The notes under the pieces are model-generated. The model saw only the letters and a list, made by a program, of their open reading frames with translations, was not told the DNA's origin and searched no databases. Positions 1 through 7,181 of a DNA stretch of 10,158 bases are shown here, in pieces. Source of the DNA: Actinomycetes bacterium (lineage in GTDB: Bacteria; Actinomycetota; Actinomycetes; Actinomycetales; JAJYRW01); the NCBI GenBank assembly GCA_021793895.1, contig JAJYRW010000036.1, positions 1 to 10,158 of the forward strand. The letters are read 5' to 3'. Every line of letters starts with the position of its first letter. Positions within the stretch are counted from its first letter, which is position 1. A program made the translations under genes and the position numbers.

Positions 1-1
1 T

Positions 2-2524
2 CACGCCTACCGCACCCGCGGTCACCTCATGGCCGATGTCGATCCGCTCACCTACATGCAGCGCGGCCACCCCGATTTGGATGTGCAAACCTACGGGCTC
101 AACCTGTGGGATTTGGACCGGGAATTCCCCACGGGCGGGTTCGGCGGCCAACCCACAATGCTGCTGCGCGATATTTTGGGGCGTTTGCGCGATTCTTACT
201 GCCGCACTATCGGCGTGGAATATATGCACATTTCCGATCCGGAACAGCGCCGCTGGCTCCAAGAACGGCTGGAGAGCGGCTGGCAAAAACCGGAGCGCGA
301 TGAGCAACTGCGCATCCTGCGCCGCCTAAATGCCGCCGAAGCCTTCGAAACGTTCCTGCAAACTAAGTATGTGGGCCAAAAGCGATTCAGCCTCGAAGGT
401 GGGGAGTCGCTCATTCCGTTACTCGACGCCGTCCTTACTGGTGCGGCCGAAAACGGGCTGGACGAAGTGACCATCGGCATGGCCCACCGCGGGCGGCTCA
501 ACGTGCTGGCGAACCTGGCCGGGAAGTCTTATAGCCAAATTTTCCGCGAATTTGAGGGCAACCAAGATCCGCGTTCCGTGCAAGGCTCGGGCGATGTGAA
601 GTACCACCTGGGAACTGAGGGTACCTATACCGCGCAGTCGGGCGCCGAAACTAAGGTTTACATGGCGGCTAACCCCTCGCACTTGGAAGCCGTCAATTCC
701 GTGCTGGAGGGAATTACACGTGCCAAGCAGGACCGCATTGACCTGGGTGAGGGCGGGTTCTCCGTCCTTCCCGTACTGGTCCACGGGGATGCGGCCTTCG
801 CGGGTCAGGGCGTTGTCACTGAGACGCTGAACCTGTCGCAGTTGCGCGGCTACCGCACCGGCGGCACGGTGCACGTGGTCGTGAACAACCAGGTCGGTTT
901 TACCACCGGCCCCTCGGCCTCGCGCTCATCGATGTACGCCACTGACGTGGCCCTGGGCTATCAAATGCCCGTCTTCCACGTAAATGGGGATGACCCCGAG
1001 GCGTGCGTCGCGGTTGCCAAGCTGGCGTTCGAGTACCGCGAGCGCTTTAACAAGGACGTCGTCATTGACATGGTCTGCTACCGGCGCCGCGGCCACAACG
1101 AGGGTGATGACCCCTCGATGACGCAGCCGCTGATGTACAGCCTGATCGAATCGAAGCGCTCCACCCGCAAGCTATACACCGAGGCCCTAATTGGTCGCGG
1201 CGATATCACAGTTGAAGAGGCCGAGCAGGCGCTGCGGGATTATCAGCAGCAACTTGAGCGCGTGTTTACCGAAACGCGTGAAACGTCTTCAGATGCCGAT
1301 ACCGACCCGGAGGCCATCGCTGGTCTCGAGCCCCCCGAATCGCAGCGGGAGGACGCCGGCACGATGGTCGGGTGGACCACCGCTGTTGATCGCAGCGTCA
1401 TTGAGCGCATTGGCGAAGCCCACGTCAAACCACCGGCGGGCTTTAACGTGCATTCCAAACTCGAGCCGATGCTCAAGCGCCGGGCTGAAATGGCTCGAAA
1501 CGGCGGTATTGACTGGGCCTTTGGTGAGTTGCTCGCCTTCGGTTCGCTGCTGCTGGAGGGCACGCCGGTTCGACTGGCTGGTCAGGACTCGCGCCGCGGC
1601 ACATTCGTACAGCGCCACTCGGTGCTGCACGACCTGCGCACCGGGGCTGAGTGGACTCCCCTGCTGTACCTGTCTTCAGATCAGGCCAAGTTCTGGGCCT
1701 ATGACTCCTCCCTGAGCGAATACGCCGCCCAGGGCTTCGAATACGGCTATTCGGTCGAACGCCCCGACGCGCTGGTGTTGTGGGAGGCCCAGTTTGGGGA
1801 CTTCGTCAATGGCGCCCAGACAATCATTGATGAGTTCGTCTCCTCAGCGGAGCAAAAGTGGGGCCAGCGCTCTTCGGTTGTGCTGCTGTTACCGCACGGA
1901 TATGAGGGCCAGGGGCCGGACCACTCCTCCGCCCGCCCGGAGCGGTTCTTACAGATGTGCGCTGAGAACAACATGATTGTTGCCCAGCCCTCCACTCCGG
2001 CCTCTTATTTCCACCTGTTGCGGCGTCAAGCCTATGCCCGACCCCGGGTTCCGCTGGTGGTGCTGACTCCGAAGTGGATGCTGCGCCTGCGGGCGGCAGC
2101 TTCGGCCGTCGAGGACTTCACCAGCGGCACGTTCGAAGAGGTAATTACCGACTCGGCAGTGCCCCCGCAACAGGCCAAGCGCGTGCTGCTGTGCTCGGGC
2201 AAGGTCTATTGGGAGCTAATGGCTCGGCGGGAAGCAGATAAGGACGAGACCACGGCCATTGTGCGCCTGGAACAGCTTTACCCGCTGGAAACTGAGAAGA
2301 TCGCTGAGGTCTTAAAGCCATACGGTGATGCGGAACTAATTTGGGTGCAAGATGAACCGGAAAACCAGGGCGCGTGGCCGTTTATCACGGTAAATCTGGC
2401 GCCGGAGCTGGGACGCGAGATCGGTTTGATTTCCCGCCCCGCTTCAGCCTCTACTGCAACCGGTACGGTCAAGGCACACCAAATTGAACAGGCGGAACTT
2501 CTAAACCGCGTATTCCCGAACTAA
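2..2524 (+). CDS. kgd: 2-oxoglutarate dehydrogenase E1 / 2-oxoglutarate decarboxylase (Kgd/OdhA type), 3' part
   Basis: Partial gene: the frame is open through the left edge ([12 protein letters not shown]...), so the ATG at 29 is internal and the real start lies upstream. The visible 840 residues form the thiamine-diphosphate-dependent E1 part. E1o family landmarks are the [13 protein letters not shown] stretch (from nt 479), [31 protein letters not shown], the NNQVGFTT segment, GDDPEA and the [14 protein letters not shown] block, followed by the transketolase-like pyrimidine domain ([33 protein letters not shown]) and a C-terminal domain ending LLNRVFPN. In actinobacteria the full protein is about 1200-1250 residues, with an E2-like succinyltransferase domain fused N-terminally; about 400 residues should therefore lie outside the window. 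It decarboxylates 2-oxoglutarate in the TCA cycle and works in the cytoplasmic PDH/ODH complex. One oddity is TPKWMLRL where related E1o proteins usually have TPKSMLR. Confidence 0.96.
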   Translation, partial: HAYRTRGHLMADVDPLTYMQRGHPDLDVQTYGLNLWDLDREFPTGGFGGQPTMLLRDILGRLRDSYCRTIGVEYMHISDPEQRRWLQERLESGWQKPERDEQLRILRRLNAAEAFETFLQTKYVGQKRFSLEGGESLIPLLDAVLTGAAENGLDEVTIGMAHRGRLNVLANLAGKSYSQIFREFEGNQDPRSVQGSGDVKYHLGTEGTYTAQSGAETKVYMAANPSHLEAVNSVLEGITRAKQDRIDLGEGGFSVLPVLVHGDAAFAGQGVVTETLNLSQLRGYRTGGTVHVVVNNQVGFTTGPSASRSSMYATDVALGYQMPVFHVNGDDPEACVAVAKLAFEYRERFNKDVVIDMVCYRRRGHNEGDDPSMTQPLMYSLIESKRSTRKLYTEALIGRGDITVEEAEQALRDYQQQLERVFTETRETSSDADTDPEAIAGLEPPESQREDAGTMVGWTTAVDRSVIERIGEAHVKPPAGFNVHSKLEPMLKRRAEMARNGGIDWAFGELLAFGSLLLEGTPVRLAGQDSRRGTFVQRHSVLHDLRTGAEWTPLLYLSSDQAKFWAYDSSLSEYAAQGFEYGYSVERPDALVLWEAQFGDFVNGAQTIIDEFVSSAEQKWGQRSSVVLLLPHGYEGQGPDHSSARPERFLQMCAENNMIVAQPSTPASYFHLLRRQAYARPRVPLVVLTPKWMLRLRAAASAVEDFTSGTFEEVITDSAVPPQQAKRVLLCSGKVYWELMARREADKDETTAIVRLEQLYPLETEKIAEVLKPYGDAELIWVQDEPENQGAWPFITVNLAPELGREIGLISRPASASTATGTVKAHQIEQAELLNRVFPN

Positions 2525-2532
2525 GGAGCCCA

Positions 2533-3129
2533 GTGTCTAGCCACCCCCTACCTCGCATTTGTGTGATTGGCGACGAACTTGTTGCCGGAGTTGGTGATCC
2601 ACGAGGATTGGGCTGGGTGGGACGCGTCGCGGCCCGTACCGCGGAGCCGCGCCCGGAGTTCTATCAGTTGGCGGTCCCTTCGGAGACCACCTCGGGCCTG
2701 TTTGGCCGGTGGGAGGCCGAAGTGGATCGCCGCTGGCTGCCGGAGGCGGACAATCGCCTGGTCATTGCGCTGGGTTCGGCCGATGTGGCGGCAGATTTGT
2801 CACTGGCGCGCTCGCGGCTGAACCTGGCGAATATTTTGGACGCCGCCCAGGCGCGGCGCATTCCCACCTGCGTGGTGGGTCCCCCACCGGCCAATCCCGA
2901 TGATGCGGCGCAAATTTCGGAACTGTCTGCCGCATTCGAGGATGTGGCTGGCCGCCGCCGCGTTCCCTTCGTTGACACTTTCACCCCGCTCCAACCCCAT
3001 GAGCAGTGGAACGCCGACACCGCATCTAATCCAGCGTTTCTACCCGGCCAAGCCGGCTACGGGCTCCTGGCCTGGCTGGTGCTCCACTCCGGGTGGCATG
3101 AGTGGCTGGGGCAAGAGACGCCGTCCTAA
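2533..3129 (+). CDS. SGNH/GDSL-fold protein lacking the catalytic residues (probable pseudo-hydrolase)
   Basis: 198 residues, GTG start at 2533 with a good ribosome binding site (AAGGAG, 2523-2528) overlapping the kgd stop, so it is very probably co-transcribed with kgd. The overall pattern is that of GDSL/SGNH esterases. Block I is VIGDELVAGVGDPRGLGWVGR (residues 12-31), block II YQLAVPSETTSGL (44-56), block III ALGSADVA (79-86), and a C-terminal LPGQAGYGLLAWLVLH (170-185). All four eponymous residues appear replaced: Ser by Glu15 (GDE instead of GDS), Gly by Ser50, Asn by Ala83, and His by Leu170 in the usual DxxHP position. No signal peptide or membrane segment is seen, so it should be cytoplasmic. 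The fold assignment is fairly safe. Hydrolase activity is doubtful, and a binding or structural role is an inference only. Confidence 0.85.
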   Translation: MSSHPLPRICVIGDELVAGVGDPRGLGWVGRVAARTAEPRPEFYQLAVPSETTSGLFGRWEAEVDRRWLPEADNRLVIALGSADVAADLSLARSRLNLANILDAAQARRIPTCVVGPPPANPDDAAQISELSAAFEDVAGRRRVPFVDTFTPLQPHEQWNADTASNPAFLPGQAGYGLLAWLVLHSGWHEWLGQETPS

Positions 3130-3140
3130 ATCAGTAGCGT

Positions 3141-4115
3141 TTAAAAGCCGAGTACGACTTTCCCAAACGCGTCCCCGCCGGCCAGGTACGAAAGCGCCTG
3201 CGGTGCCTCGTCTTTATTCCAAATGGAGTCAATAGCCGGGCGCACGCCGGTTATGATGAGGAAGTCCACGAGTTCTTCTAACTCGGTGCGCGTTCCCATT
3301 GTGGTGCCCAAGAGGCGAAGTGAGCGGAAAAATACGCGATTGAGTTCCGGATCGGGGCTTTGGCCCGTGGTGGCGCCGGCGACGACGATTTTGCCGCCGG
3401 GTTTTACCGACCGCAGCGAGTGCTTCCAGGTTGCTTCGCCCACCGTTTCGATCACGGCATCAACCTGGTGCGGCAGGCGCGCTCCGGTTTCGAAGGCGTC
3501 GTGGGCACCCAGTTCGATGGCTTTTTCGCGCTTTGCCTCCGACCGGCTCGTGACGAATACGCTTAAGCCCGCAGCGCGGCCCAAGATGGTCGCGGCCGTG
3601 GCGACTCCCCCGCTCGCGCCTTGGATGAGTACCGCTTGCCCCGGTCTGAGCTGCCCCACTTTGAAAAGCATCCGGTAGGCGGTTAAGTACGCGGTCGAGA
3701 GGCAGCCGGCGGCGGGGGCCTCAAGTTCTTTCGGGCGTGCCACCAAATTTTGGGGCGGAACCCAGACGTAGTCCGCAAGCGTGCCGGGATACTTTTCGCT
3801 CAGGAGGGTGCGCTGGGGGTCCAGCGTTTGATCGCCAACCCAACCGGGGTCATTGATCACCGTGTGGACGATCACCGCCTCCCCTTCGTCCGTTACTCCG
3901 GCCGCATCGGTGCCCAGGGTCATCGGGAGCCGGTCCGCGGGCAACCCCACGCCGCGCAGGCTCCACAGGTCATGGTGGTTCAGGCTGGCATTTTGGACGG
4001 CAACCCGCACCCAATTATCCGGAATGTTTCCGGCGCGCTGGGGCGCGTCTTGGGTGATGGTCAGGCCCGTCAGCGGGTCCTTGGGATTTTGAGACGTTAC
4101 CTGGGCTGCATACAT
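3141..4115 (-). CDS. Zinc-independent MDR-superfamily NAD(P)H alcohol dehydrogenase/quinone oxidoreductase-like protein
   Basis: 324 residues, a normal length for medium-chain dehydrogenase/reductases. The N-terminal GroES-like domain shows VRVAVQNASLNHHDLW (36-51) and MTLGTDAAG (65-73). The Rossmann domain carries the nucleotide-binding loop IQGASGGVATAA (164-175) and a basic SRSEAKREKA segment after beta-2 (190-199), which favours NADPH. The catalytic zinc site seems absent: GTDAAG replaces the GHE motif, and there is only one cysteine (Cys138), so the four-cysteine structural zinc lobe is also missing. It probably reduces a quinone, enone or aldehyde; the substrate cannot be read from the sequence. 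It lies 49 bp downstream of the pilT-like gene on the same strand and converges on the SGNH gene with only 11 bp between stops and no visible terminator. The start is supported by a TAGCCT box 6 nt upstream (leaderless arrangement); no clear Shine-Dalgarno sequence precedes it. Confidence 0.88.
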   Translation of the reverse strand: MYAAQVTSQNPKDPLTGLTITQDAPQRAGNIPDNWVRVAVQNASLNHHDLWSLRGVGLPADRLPMTLGTDAAGVTDEGEAVIVHTVINDPGWVGDQTLDPQRTLLSEKYPGTLADYVWVPPQNLVARPKELEAPAAGCLSTAYLTAYRMLFKVGQLRPGQAVLIQGASGGVATAATILGRAAGLSVFVTSRSEAKREKAIELGAHDAFETGARLPHQVDAVIETVGEATWKHSLRSVKPGGKIVVAGATTGQSPDPELNRVFFRSLRLLGTTMGTRTELEELVDFLIITGVRPAIDSIWNKDEAPQALSYLAGGDAFGKVVLGF

Positions 4116-4127
4116 GCCCCCAGGCTA
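4116..4127 (-). promoter_or_regulatory. Putative -10 box (TAGCCT) of a leaderless promoter for the MDR oxidoreductase gene
   Basis: On the minus strand TAGCCT (4127-4122) is followed by six bases and then the ATG at 4115, which would put the transcription start on the A of ATG. The TANNNT-plus-6 arrangement is the typical leaderless pattern of actinobacteria, and it recurs in this window before hisN and, with 7-8 nt, before aroA and sigR. No good -35 hexamer is seen. It would allow expression independent of the upstream pilT-like gene. Confidence 0.45.
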
Positions 4128-4164
4128 TGGGGCGGTGGGGATTTTCACATCCCGCCCGCTCTTA

Positions 4165-5322
4165 TTATGCGATGACGCCCGCGGCGCGCAGCGCGACAGT
4201 GAAGTCCTGCGGGCGCGAGGAAACAGCGTAGGCGTCGTCGAAAGCGACAACTTCGTCGCGCACTAATTCCAGTAAGTGCTGATCGAAGGTCCGCATGCCG
4301 TAATATCCGCCCTCAGCGATCATCTCGTGCAGGGTGGAGGTCAGGTCGGGCTCCACGATCGCCTCAGCGGTGCGGCCGTTGTTCAACATGACCTCACTGG
4401 CCGCCACCCGCCCGCCGCCATTGATGCGGGGCAGGAGGCGCTGGGACACAATTCCGCGCAGCGAAGCAGCCAGCGACAGTCGCATCTGCTGCTGCTCATG
4501 GGGTGGAAAGAAGTCGATGATGCGGTTAATGGTTTCTTGGGCGTCAATTGTGTGCAGCGTGGACATCACAAAGTGGCCGGTCTCGGCTGCCTGCAGCGCC
4601 GCGCGCACGGTTGCGACATCACGCATTTCACCCACCAGGATTACGTCTGGGTCCTGGCGCATGGCCGCGCGCAGCGCCACATCAAAATCCGCGGTGTCCT
4701 GATGCAGCTCGCGCTGGTTGACTATGGCTTTCTTATCCGAGTGCAAAACCTCGATCGGATCTTCAATGGTGACAATGTTGACTTCCCGCTCGAGGTTAAT
4801 AACGTCAACCATCGAGGCCAAAGTGGTGGTCTTACCCGAACCGGTGGGGCCGGTAATTAAGACAATTCCGCGCGGTTCGAGCGAAAGGTCGCGGATCACG
4901 GCGGGCATACCCAGTTCTTCCAGCGAGCGCGGCTCGGCAGCGACGTGGCGAAATACCAGGCCAATTGTGTTGCGGGCCTGATAGGCATTTACGCGAAACC
5001 GTCCCACGCCCGCTAGCGACATGGCGAAATCTGCTTCATGGGCGTGTGTGAAAGCCGCGCGCAGGTCCGGGCGCACCACCTCATCAAAGATCGCGGCGGT
5101 GTCTTCGGGTCGTAATTCTGCGAACTTTAGGCGCCGCAGTCGGCCGTCAATGCGCACGCGCGGCGGGCTGCCCACCTTGCAGTGCAGGTCCGATCCCCCA
5201 GCTGCCACTAAAGCCCGCAAGAGCGGAATGATCGATACATTCTGATGCGTCTGAGCAGCCGGAACAGATTGGGCACCGGGCGCTGAACCACTTAGAGCGG
5301 CAGCGTTTGAATTCTCACTCAC
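4165..5322 (-). CDS. PilT-family type IV pilus retraction-type ATPase
   Basis: 385 residues, close to the usual 345-390 of PilT/PilU proteins. The N-terminal domain contains GGSDLHCKVGSPPRVRIDG (42-60), the SDLH-type signature of PilT. The RecA-like domain has Walker A GPTGSGKTT (158-166), the Asp box VTIEDPIE (184-191), Walker B ILVGEMRD (228-235) and the His box STLHT (254-258). A variant of the PilT C-terminal AIRxLIREG motif is present as TSTLHEMIAEG (328-338). Family members are cytoplasmic hexamers that drive pilus retraction or related secretion. The start is GTG at 5322, with only a weak purine-rich stretch (AAAAGAG) upstream; the first 30 residues are low-complexity and not family-conserved, so a slightly later start is possible. 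No pilin, PilB, PilC or prepilin peptidase gene is in the window, so it is isolated here and its partner system is unknown. Confidence 0.93.
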   Translation of the reverse strand: MSENSNAAALSGSAPGAQSVPAAQTHQNVSIIPLLRALVAAGGSDLHCKVGSPPRVRIDGRLRRLKFAELRPEDTAAIFDEVVRPDLRAAFTHAHEADFAMSLAGVGRFRVNAYQARNTIGLVFRHVAAEPRSLEELGMPAVIRDLSLEPRGIVLITGPTGSGKTTTLASMVDVINLEREVNIVTIEDPIEVLHSDKKAIVNQRELHQDTADFDVALRAAMRQDPDVILVGEMRDVATVRAALQAAETGHFVMSTLHTIDAQETINRIIDFFPPHEQQQMRLSLAASLRGIVSQRLLPRINGGGRVAASEVMLNNGRTAEAIVEPDLTSTLHEMIAEGGYYGMRTFDQHLLELVRDEVVAFDDAYAVSSRPQDFTVALRAAGVIA

Positions 5323-5327
5323 GCTCT

Positions 5328-5355
5328 TTTACATCGGCTGACTTGGCAATAATCT
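5328..5355 (+). promoter_or_regulatory. Candidate sigma-70-type promoter for the bL37 gene
   Basis: TTTACA (5328-5333), a 16-bp spacer and TAATCT (5350-5355) make a reasonable vegetative promoter reading toward the small gene at 5421, with a predicted leader of roughly 60 nt. It sits in the 98-bp region between the divergent pilT-like and bL37 genes. The minus-strand complement of the same AT-rich patch gives TAAGAT (5357-5352), a possible -10 for the pilT-like gene, but I see no matching -35. The region also holds the short inverted repeat GTCG-TATG-CGAC (5360-5371). These are motif matches only. Confidence 0.35.
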
Positions 5356-5420
5356 TAAGTCGTATGCGACGATAGACCTTCTGTTTATTGATACCGCTAG
5401 AAGTTATAAAGGAGACGGGC

Positions 5421-5495
5421 ATGTCCAAGCGTGGCCGCAAGCGTAAGAGCCGTCGCAGTAGTCCGGCAAACCACGGGGCGCGTCCCTGCTCATAA
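5421..5495 (+). CDS. Ribosomal protein bL37 (24-residue actinobacterial large-subunit protein)
   Basis: ATG to TAA encodes 24 residues, MSKRGRKRKSRR followed by SSPANHGARPCS. The lysine/arginine-rich N-terminus and the ANHG(K/A)RP tail match the very short bL37 protein found in mycobacterial 50S ribosome structures and widely kept in actinobacteria. A strong ribosome binding site, AAAGGAG (5408-5414), lies 6 nt before the ATG, and a strong hairpin terminator follows at 5526. It stands alone as a transcription unit, divergent from the pilT-like gene and convergent with rsrA. The C-terminal ARPCS differs from the KRPN(S/A) ending I would expect. It is easily missed by gene callers because of its size. 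Confidence 0.85.
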   Translation: MSKRGRKRKSRRSSPANHGARPCS

Positions 5496-5525
5496 CGAGT
5501 TGGCCCACCCCAAACCGAACAGTAA

Positions 5526-5557
5526 AAGAGCCGCGAGCCCACCGGGCCGCGGCTCTT
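5526..5557. terminator. Strong intrinsic (probably bidirectional) terminator between bL37 and rsrA
   Basis: The arms AAGAGCCGCG (5526-5535) and CGCGGCTCTT (5548-5557) are perfectly complementary over 10 bp. Inside them, GCCC (5537-5540) pairs with GGGC (5544-5547) around an ACC loop, leaving one bulged A. Read on the minus strand the stem runs into TTTTACTGTT, a fair U-tract that would end the sigR-rsrA transcript 13 bp after the rsrA stop. On the plus strand the tail (CTCTTGCTCTGTTG) is less U-rich but still suits the end of the bL37 transcript. Confidence 0.85.
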
Positions 5558-5570
5558 GCTCTGTTGCCGT

Positions 5571-5816
5571 CTATTCGATTATCGAAATGGACTCCACAAT
5601 GCGGATGCGCAGCGTTTCGGGGGCGCGAGATTCGCAGGACCGACGAACCAGAGCCCGCACAATCTGTTCGAGTTTCTCCTCCACCGCGCAGGGATCGCAG
5701 TTTGCGACATGGTCGCGAATTATCCGAGCTTCGGCGGGTGTGACTTCTTCGTCCAGGTACGCGTAGAGCTCTTCAAGACGCTGTTCGCAGTGTGCGCGCA
5801 TGCCTTTTTCACTCAT
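5571..5816 (-). CDS. rsrA: RsrA/RshA-type zinc-binding redox-sensing anti-sigma factor
   Basis: 81 residues, of the size expected for the ZAS family. The zinc-site residues are Cys10 and the H36-x3-C40-x2-C43 motif (HVANCDPC). This is the Streptomyces RsrA pattern (C11, H37, C41, C44) shifted by one. A further cysteine, Cys61 in [13 protein letters not shown], also has a counterpart in RsrA. In that family the reduced zinc form binds and silences the sigma factor, and disulfide stress releases it. The ATG (5816) overlaps the sigR stop (5811-5809) by 8 bp, so the two are translationally coupled and made in linked amounts. It is the last gene before the terminator at 5526-5557. The cytoplasmic location fits the absence of any membrane segment. 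Confidence 0.93.
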   Translation of the reverse strand: MSEKGMRAHCEQRLEELYAYLDEEVTPAEARIIRDHVANCDPCAVEEKLEQIVRALVRRSCESRAPETLRIRIVESISIIE

Positions 5817-6435
5817 CTTCGGCCTCGTCCGTCACAATCCCCCGCTCGCGGGCGTAATCAGTCAACATGTCTCGTAAAAGTCGCCGGCCTCGATGCAACC
5901 GGGACATCACGGTGCCCACCGGAGTCCCCATAATCTCGGCGATTTCCTTATAGGCAAATCCCTCGACATCGGCGAGGTAGACCGCGATTCGAAACTCCTC
6001 GGGCAGGTCCGCCAAGGCGCGGGTCACATCTGAATCTGGCAGGCGGTCCAGCGCTTCAATCTCCGCCGAGCGCAGCCCGGAGGGGGTGTGCTGGCGCGAG
6101 CGCGCAAATTGCCAGTCTTCAACGCCCTCTTGATCCGTTTGCTGCGGTTCGCGCTGCTTCTTGCGGTAGGAGTTGATGAACGTGTTAGTCAAAATTCGAT
6201 ACAGCCACGCACGAAGATTTGTGCCGGGCCGGTACTGGTGAAAAGCGGCGAAGGCTTTCGCGTACGCATCTTGGACCAGATCTTCGGCGTCAGCGGGATT
6301 GCGCGTCATGCGCAGTGCGGCACCATAAAGTTGATCAAGATAGACCAGCGCGTCACGTTCAAACCGCGCAACCCGTTCTTGCGCGGTTTCCTCCTCGGAA
6401 GCGCGATTGACAGTTTCTGAGGTCTGATCAGTCAT
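5809..6435 (-). CDS. sigR: ECF sigma factor of the SigR/SigH thiol-oxidative stress group
   Basis: 208 residues from the ATG at 6435. Sigma region 2 covers about residues 30-96 ([55 protein letters not shown]). Sigma region 4 covers about 138-192 ([20 protein letters not shown], helix-turn-helix [26 protein letters not shown]). These sequences and the overlapping rsrA gene point to the SigR (Streptomyces)/SigH (mycobacteria) group, which directs thioredoxin, thiol and protease genes under disulfide stress. The start at 6435 is chosen because MTDQTSE lies just ahead of the conserved core and GGAG (6443-6440) precedes it. The frame stays open upstream to a TTG at 6597, giving a 54-residue extension. 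A sigma-R-type promoter at 6581-6608 implies positive autoregulation. The symbol sigH would be equally suitable. Confidence 0.93.
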   Translation of the reverse strand: MTDQTSETVNRASEEETAQERVARFERDALVYLDQLYGAALRMTRNPADAEDLVQDAYAKAFAAFHQYRPGTNLRAWLYRILTNTFINSYRKKQREPQQTDQEGVEDWQFARSRQHTPSGLRSAEIEALDRLPDSDVTRALADLPEEFRIAVYLADVEGFAYKEIAEIMGTPVGTVMSRLHRGRRLLRDMLTDYARERGIVTDEAEDE

Positions 6436-6549
6436 CACACTCCAGCCTAGCCCCGCGGCGTCTTCCGCACGAAATGGCACTGAAGTAGGCTGCGGGGTTG
6501 GCCGACTTTGTGGCCGTGCCAGTGTCTGCGTAATTTTTCTTACCTCCTC
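6436..6549 (-). other. sigR leader with possible N-terminal extension (SigR' type isoform) and strong Shine-Dalgarno
   Basis: The sigR frame is open upstream of the ATG at 6435. A strong Shine-Dalgarno-like GAGGAGG (6549-6543, minus strand) lies in the leader. Eight bases after it is an in-frame ATT (6534), followed directly by ACG; no ATG, GTG or TTG occurs at a proper distance. Starting there would add 33 residues, rich in Pro, Gln and Arg. An unstable N-terminally extended isoform made from an upstream start is known for Streptomyces SigR, which makes this worth noting. AUU starts are rare, so this is an inference. A TAGGCT box (6449-6444) also lies 8 nt before the ATG and could be the -10 of a constitutive, nearly leaderless promoter for the short form. 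Confidence 0.35.
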
Positions 6550-6580
6550 GCGCTGCCAGGTTCGCCTATCTGTTTGGGTA

Positions 6581-6608
6581 CAACAGCGCCCGGCCAAGTT
6601 GCATTCCC
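6581..6608 (-). promoter_or_regulatory. Sigma-R-type autoregulatory promoter of sigR-rsrA (GGGAAT-N18-GTT)
   Basis: On the minus strand GGGAAT (6608-6603) is followed by exactly 18 bases and then GTTG (6584-6581). This is the consensus of Streptomyces sigma-R promoters (GGAAT-N18-GTT) and close to mycobacterial SigH promoters. It lies about 145 bp upstream of the sigR ATG and points at it. Transcription would begin near 6575, giving a leader of about 140 nt that includes the GAGGAGG at 6549-6543. SigR would thus amplify its own operon, as known for its relatives. The -35 and -10 motifs and spacing are read directly; activity is inferred. Confidence 0.8.
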
Positions 6609-6668
6609 GCGGCGCCCATCAGGGCCCCTCCCCTCGCGAAAAGTTCCAGAACGTAGTAGCAATGGAGT

Positions 6669-7133
6669 ATGTCTTTAGTGCGTCGCATTGCTCGCCCCCT
6701 GCTGGCATCAATTTTTATTACCGAGGGTATTGACACCCTGCGGCATCCCGATATGCGCGTGGCGCGCGCCGAGCCTGCCCTAGAAAAGGTGAAGCAAATG
6801 GCCGAGCCGCTCGGAGTTTCCATCGATGCGCAAACCGCCGTGCGGATCAATGGCGCCGTGATGACGGTCGCCGGTGGACTATTGGCGATGGGTAAAGTTC
6901 CGCGCGCCGCCGCGACCGTGTTAAGCGTTTCTTTGGCGGCCACGACCGTGGTGGGCCACCCATTTTGGGCCTTCAAGGACGCTGAAAACCGCCGCACCCA
7001 CCGCAAAGCGTTCGCGCGCAATCTGGTTTTTCTCGGCGGGCTACTGCACGCGGCTGTGGACACGGACGGAAAACCCTCCCTCGCGTGGCGTCGCCAGCAC
7101 CGCAAGGAAGTGCGAGCGAAAAACGACGACTAG
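6669..7133 (+). CDS. DoxX-family integral membrane protein
   Basis: 154 residues with about four predicted membrane segments (roughly residues 7-24, 59-76, 80-96 and 115-131) and a charged C-terminal tail (RRQHRKEVRAKNDD). Typical actinobacterial DoxX features are the N-terminal RRIARPLLASIFITEGIDTLRHP, the GHPFW motif (96-100), AFARNLVFLGGLLHAAVDT and the GKPSLAWRR end. DoxX proteins are linked to redox balance; in mycobacteria one forms a membrane complex with superoxide dismutase and a thiosulfate sulfurtransferase. The ATG at 6669 is preceded closely by GGAG (6664-6667). The gene is divergent from sigR, separated by 233 bp, but I find no sigma-R box reading toward it. The exact substrate or partner here is unknown. 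Confidence 0.85.
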   Translation: MSLVRRIARPLLASIFITEGIDTLRHPDMRVARAEPALEKVKQMAEPLGVSIDAQTAVRINGAVMTVAGGLLAMGKVPRAAATVLSVSLAATTVVGHPFWAFKDAENRRTHRKAFARNLVFLGGLLHAAVDTDGKPSLAWRRQHRKEVRAKNDD

Positions 7134-7181
7134 CCCGCGCACAAGTCTAAAGCCGCAAGTTCTATCCGGCTCTTGGCTCGA

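Noticed and set aside
29..31. ATG at 29 as the start of the first gene
   Set aside because: The same frame is open to base 2 and encodes HAYRTRGHL, a conserved part of Kgd, so this Met is internal and the gene is truncated by the window edge.
419..874. Minus-strand open frame of 151 codons inside kgd, and similar long antisense frames within aroA (7162-7662, 7905-8363) and rsgA
   Set aside because: They lie opposite well-recognised genes, have no ribosome binding sites or recognisable domains, and are expected shadows of GC-rich coding sequence.
5315..5542. Minus-strand 75-codon frame covering the bL37 gene and the divergent promoter region
   Set aside because: It runs through the bL37 gene in antisense, overlaps the terminator stem and pilT-like start, and its product resembles nothing known to me.
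6595..6597. TTG at 6597 as the sigR start (262 residues)
   Set aside because: It lies between the -35 and -10 elements of the predicted sigma-R promoter, so it would not be in that transcript, and it has no ribosome binding site; the sigma domains begin well after the ATG at 6435.
7150..7175. Inverted repeat AGCCG...CGGCT before aroA as a terminator of the DoxX gene
   Set aside because: The stem is only 5 bp with an 11-base loop and no U-tract; likely chance.
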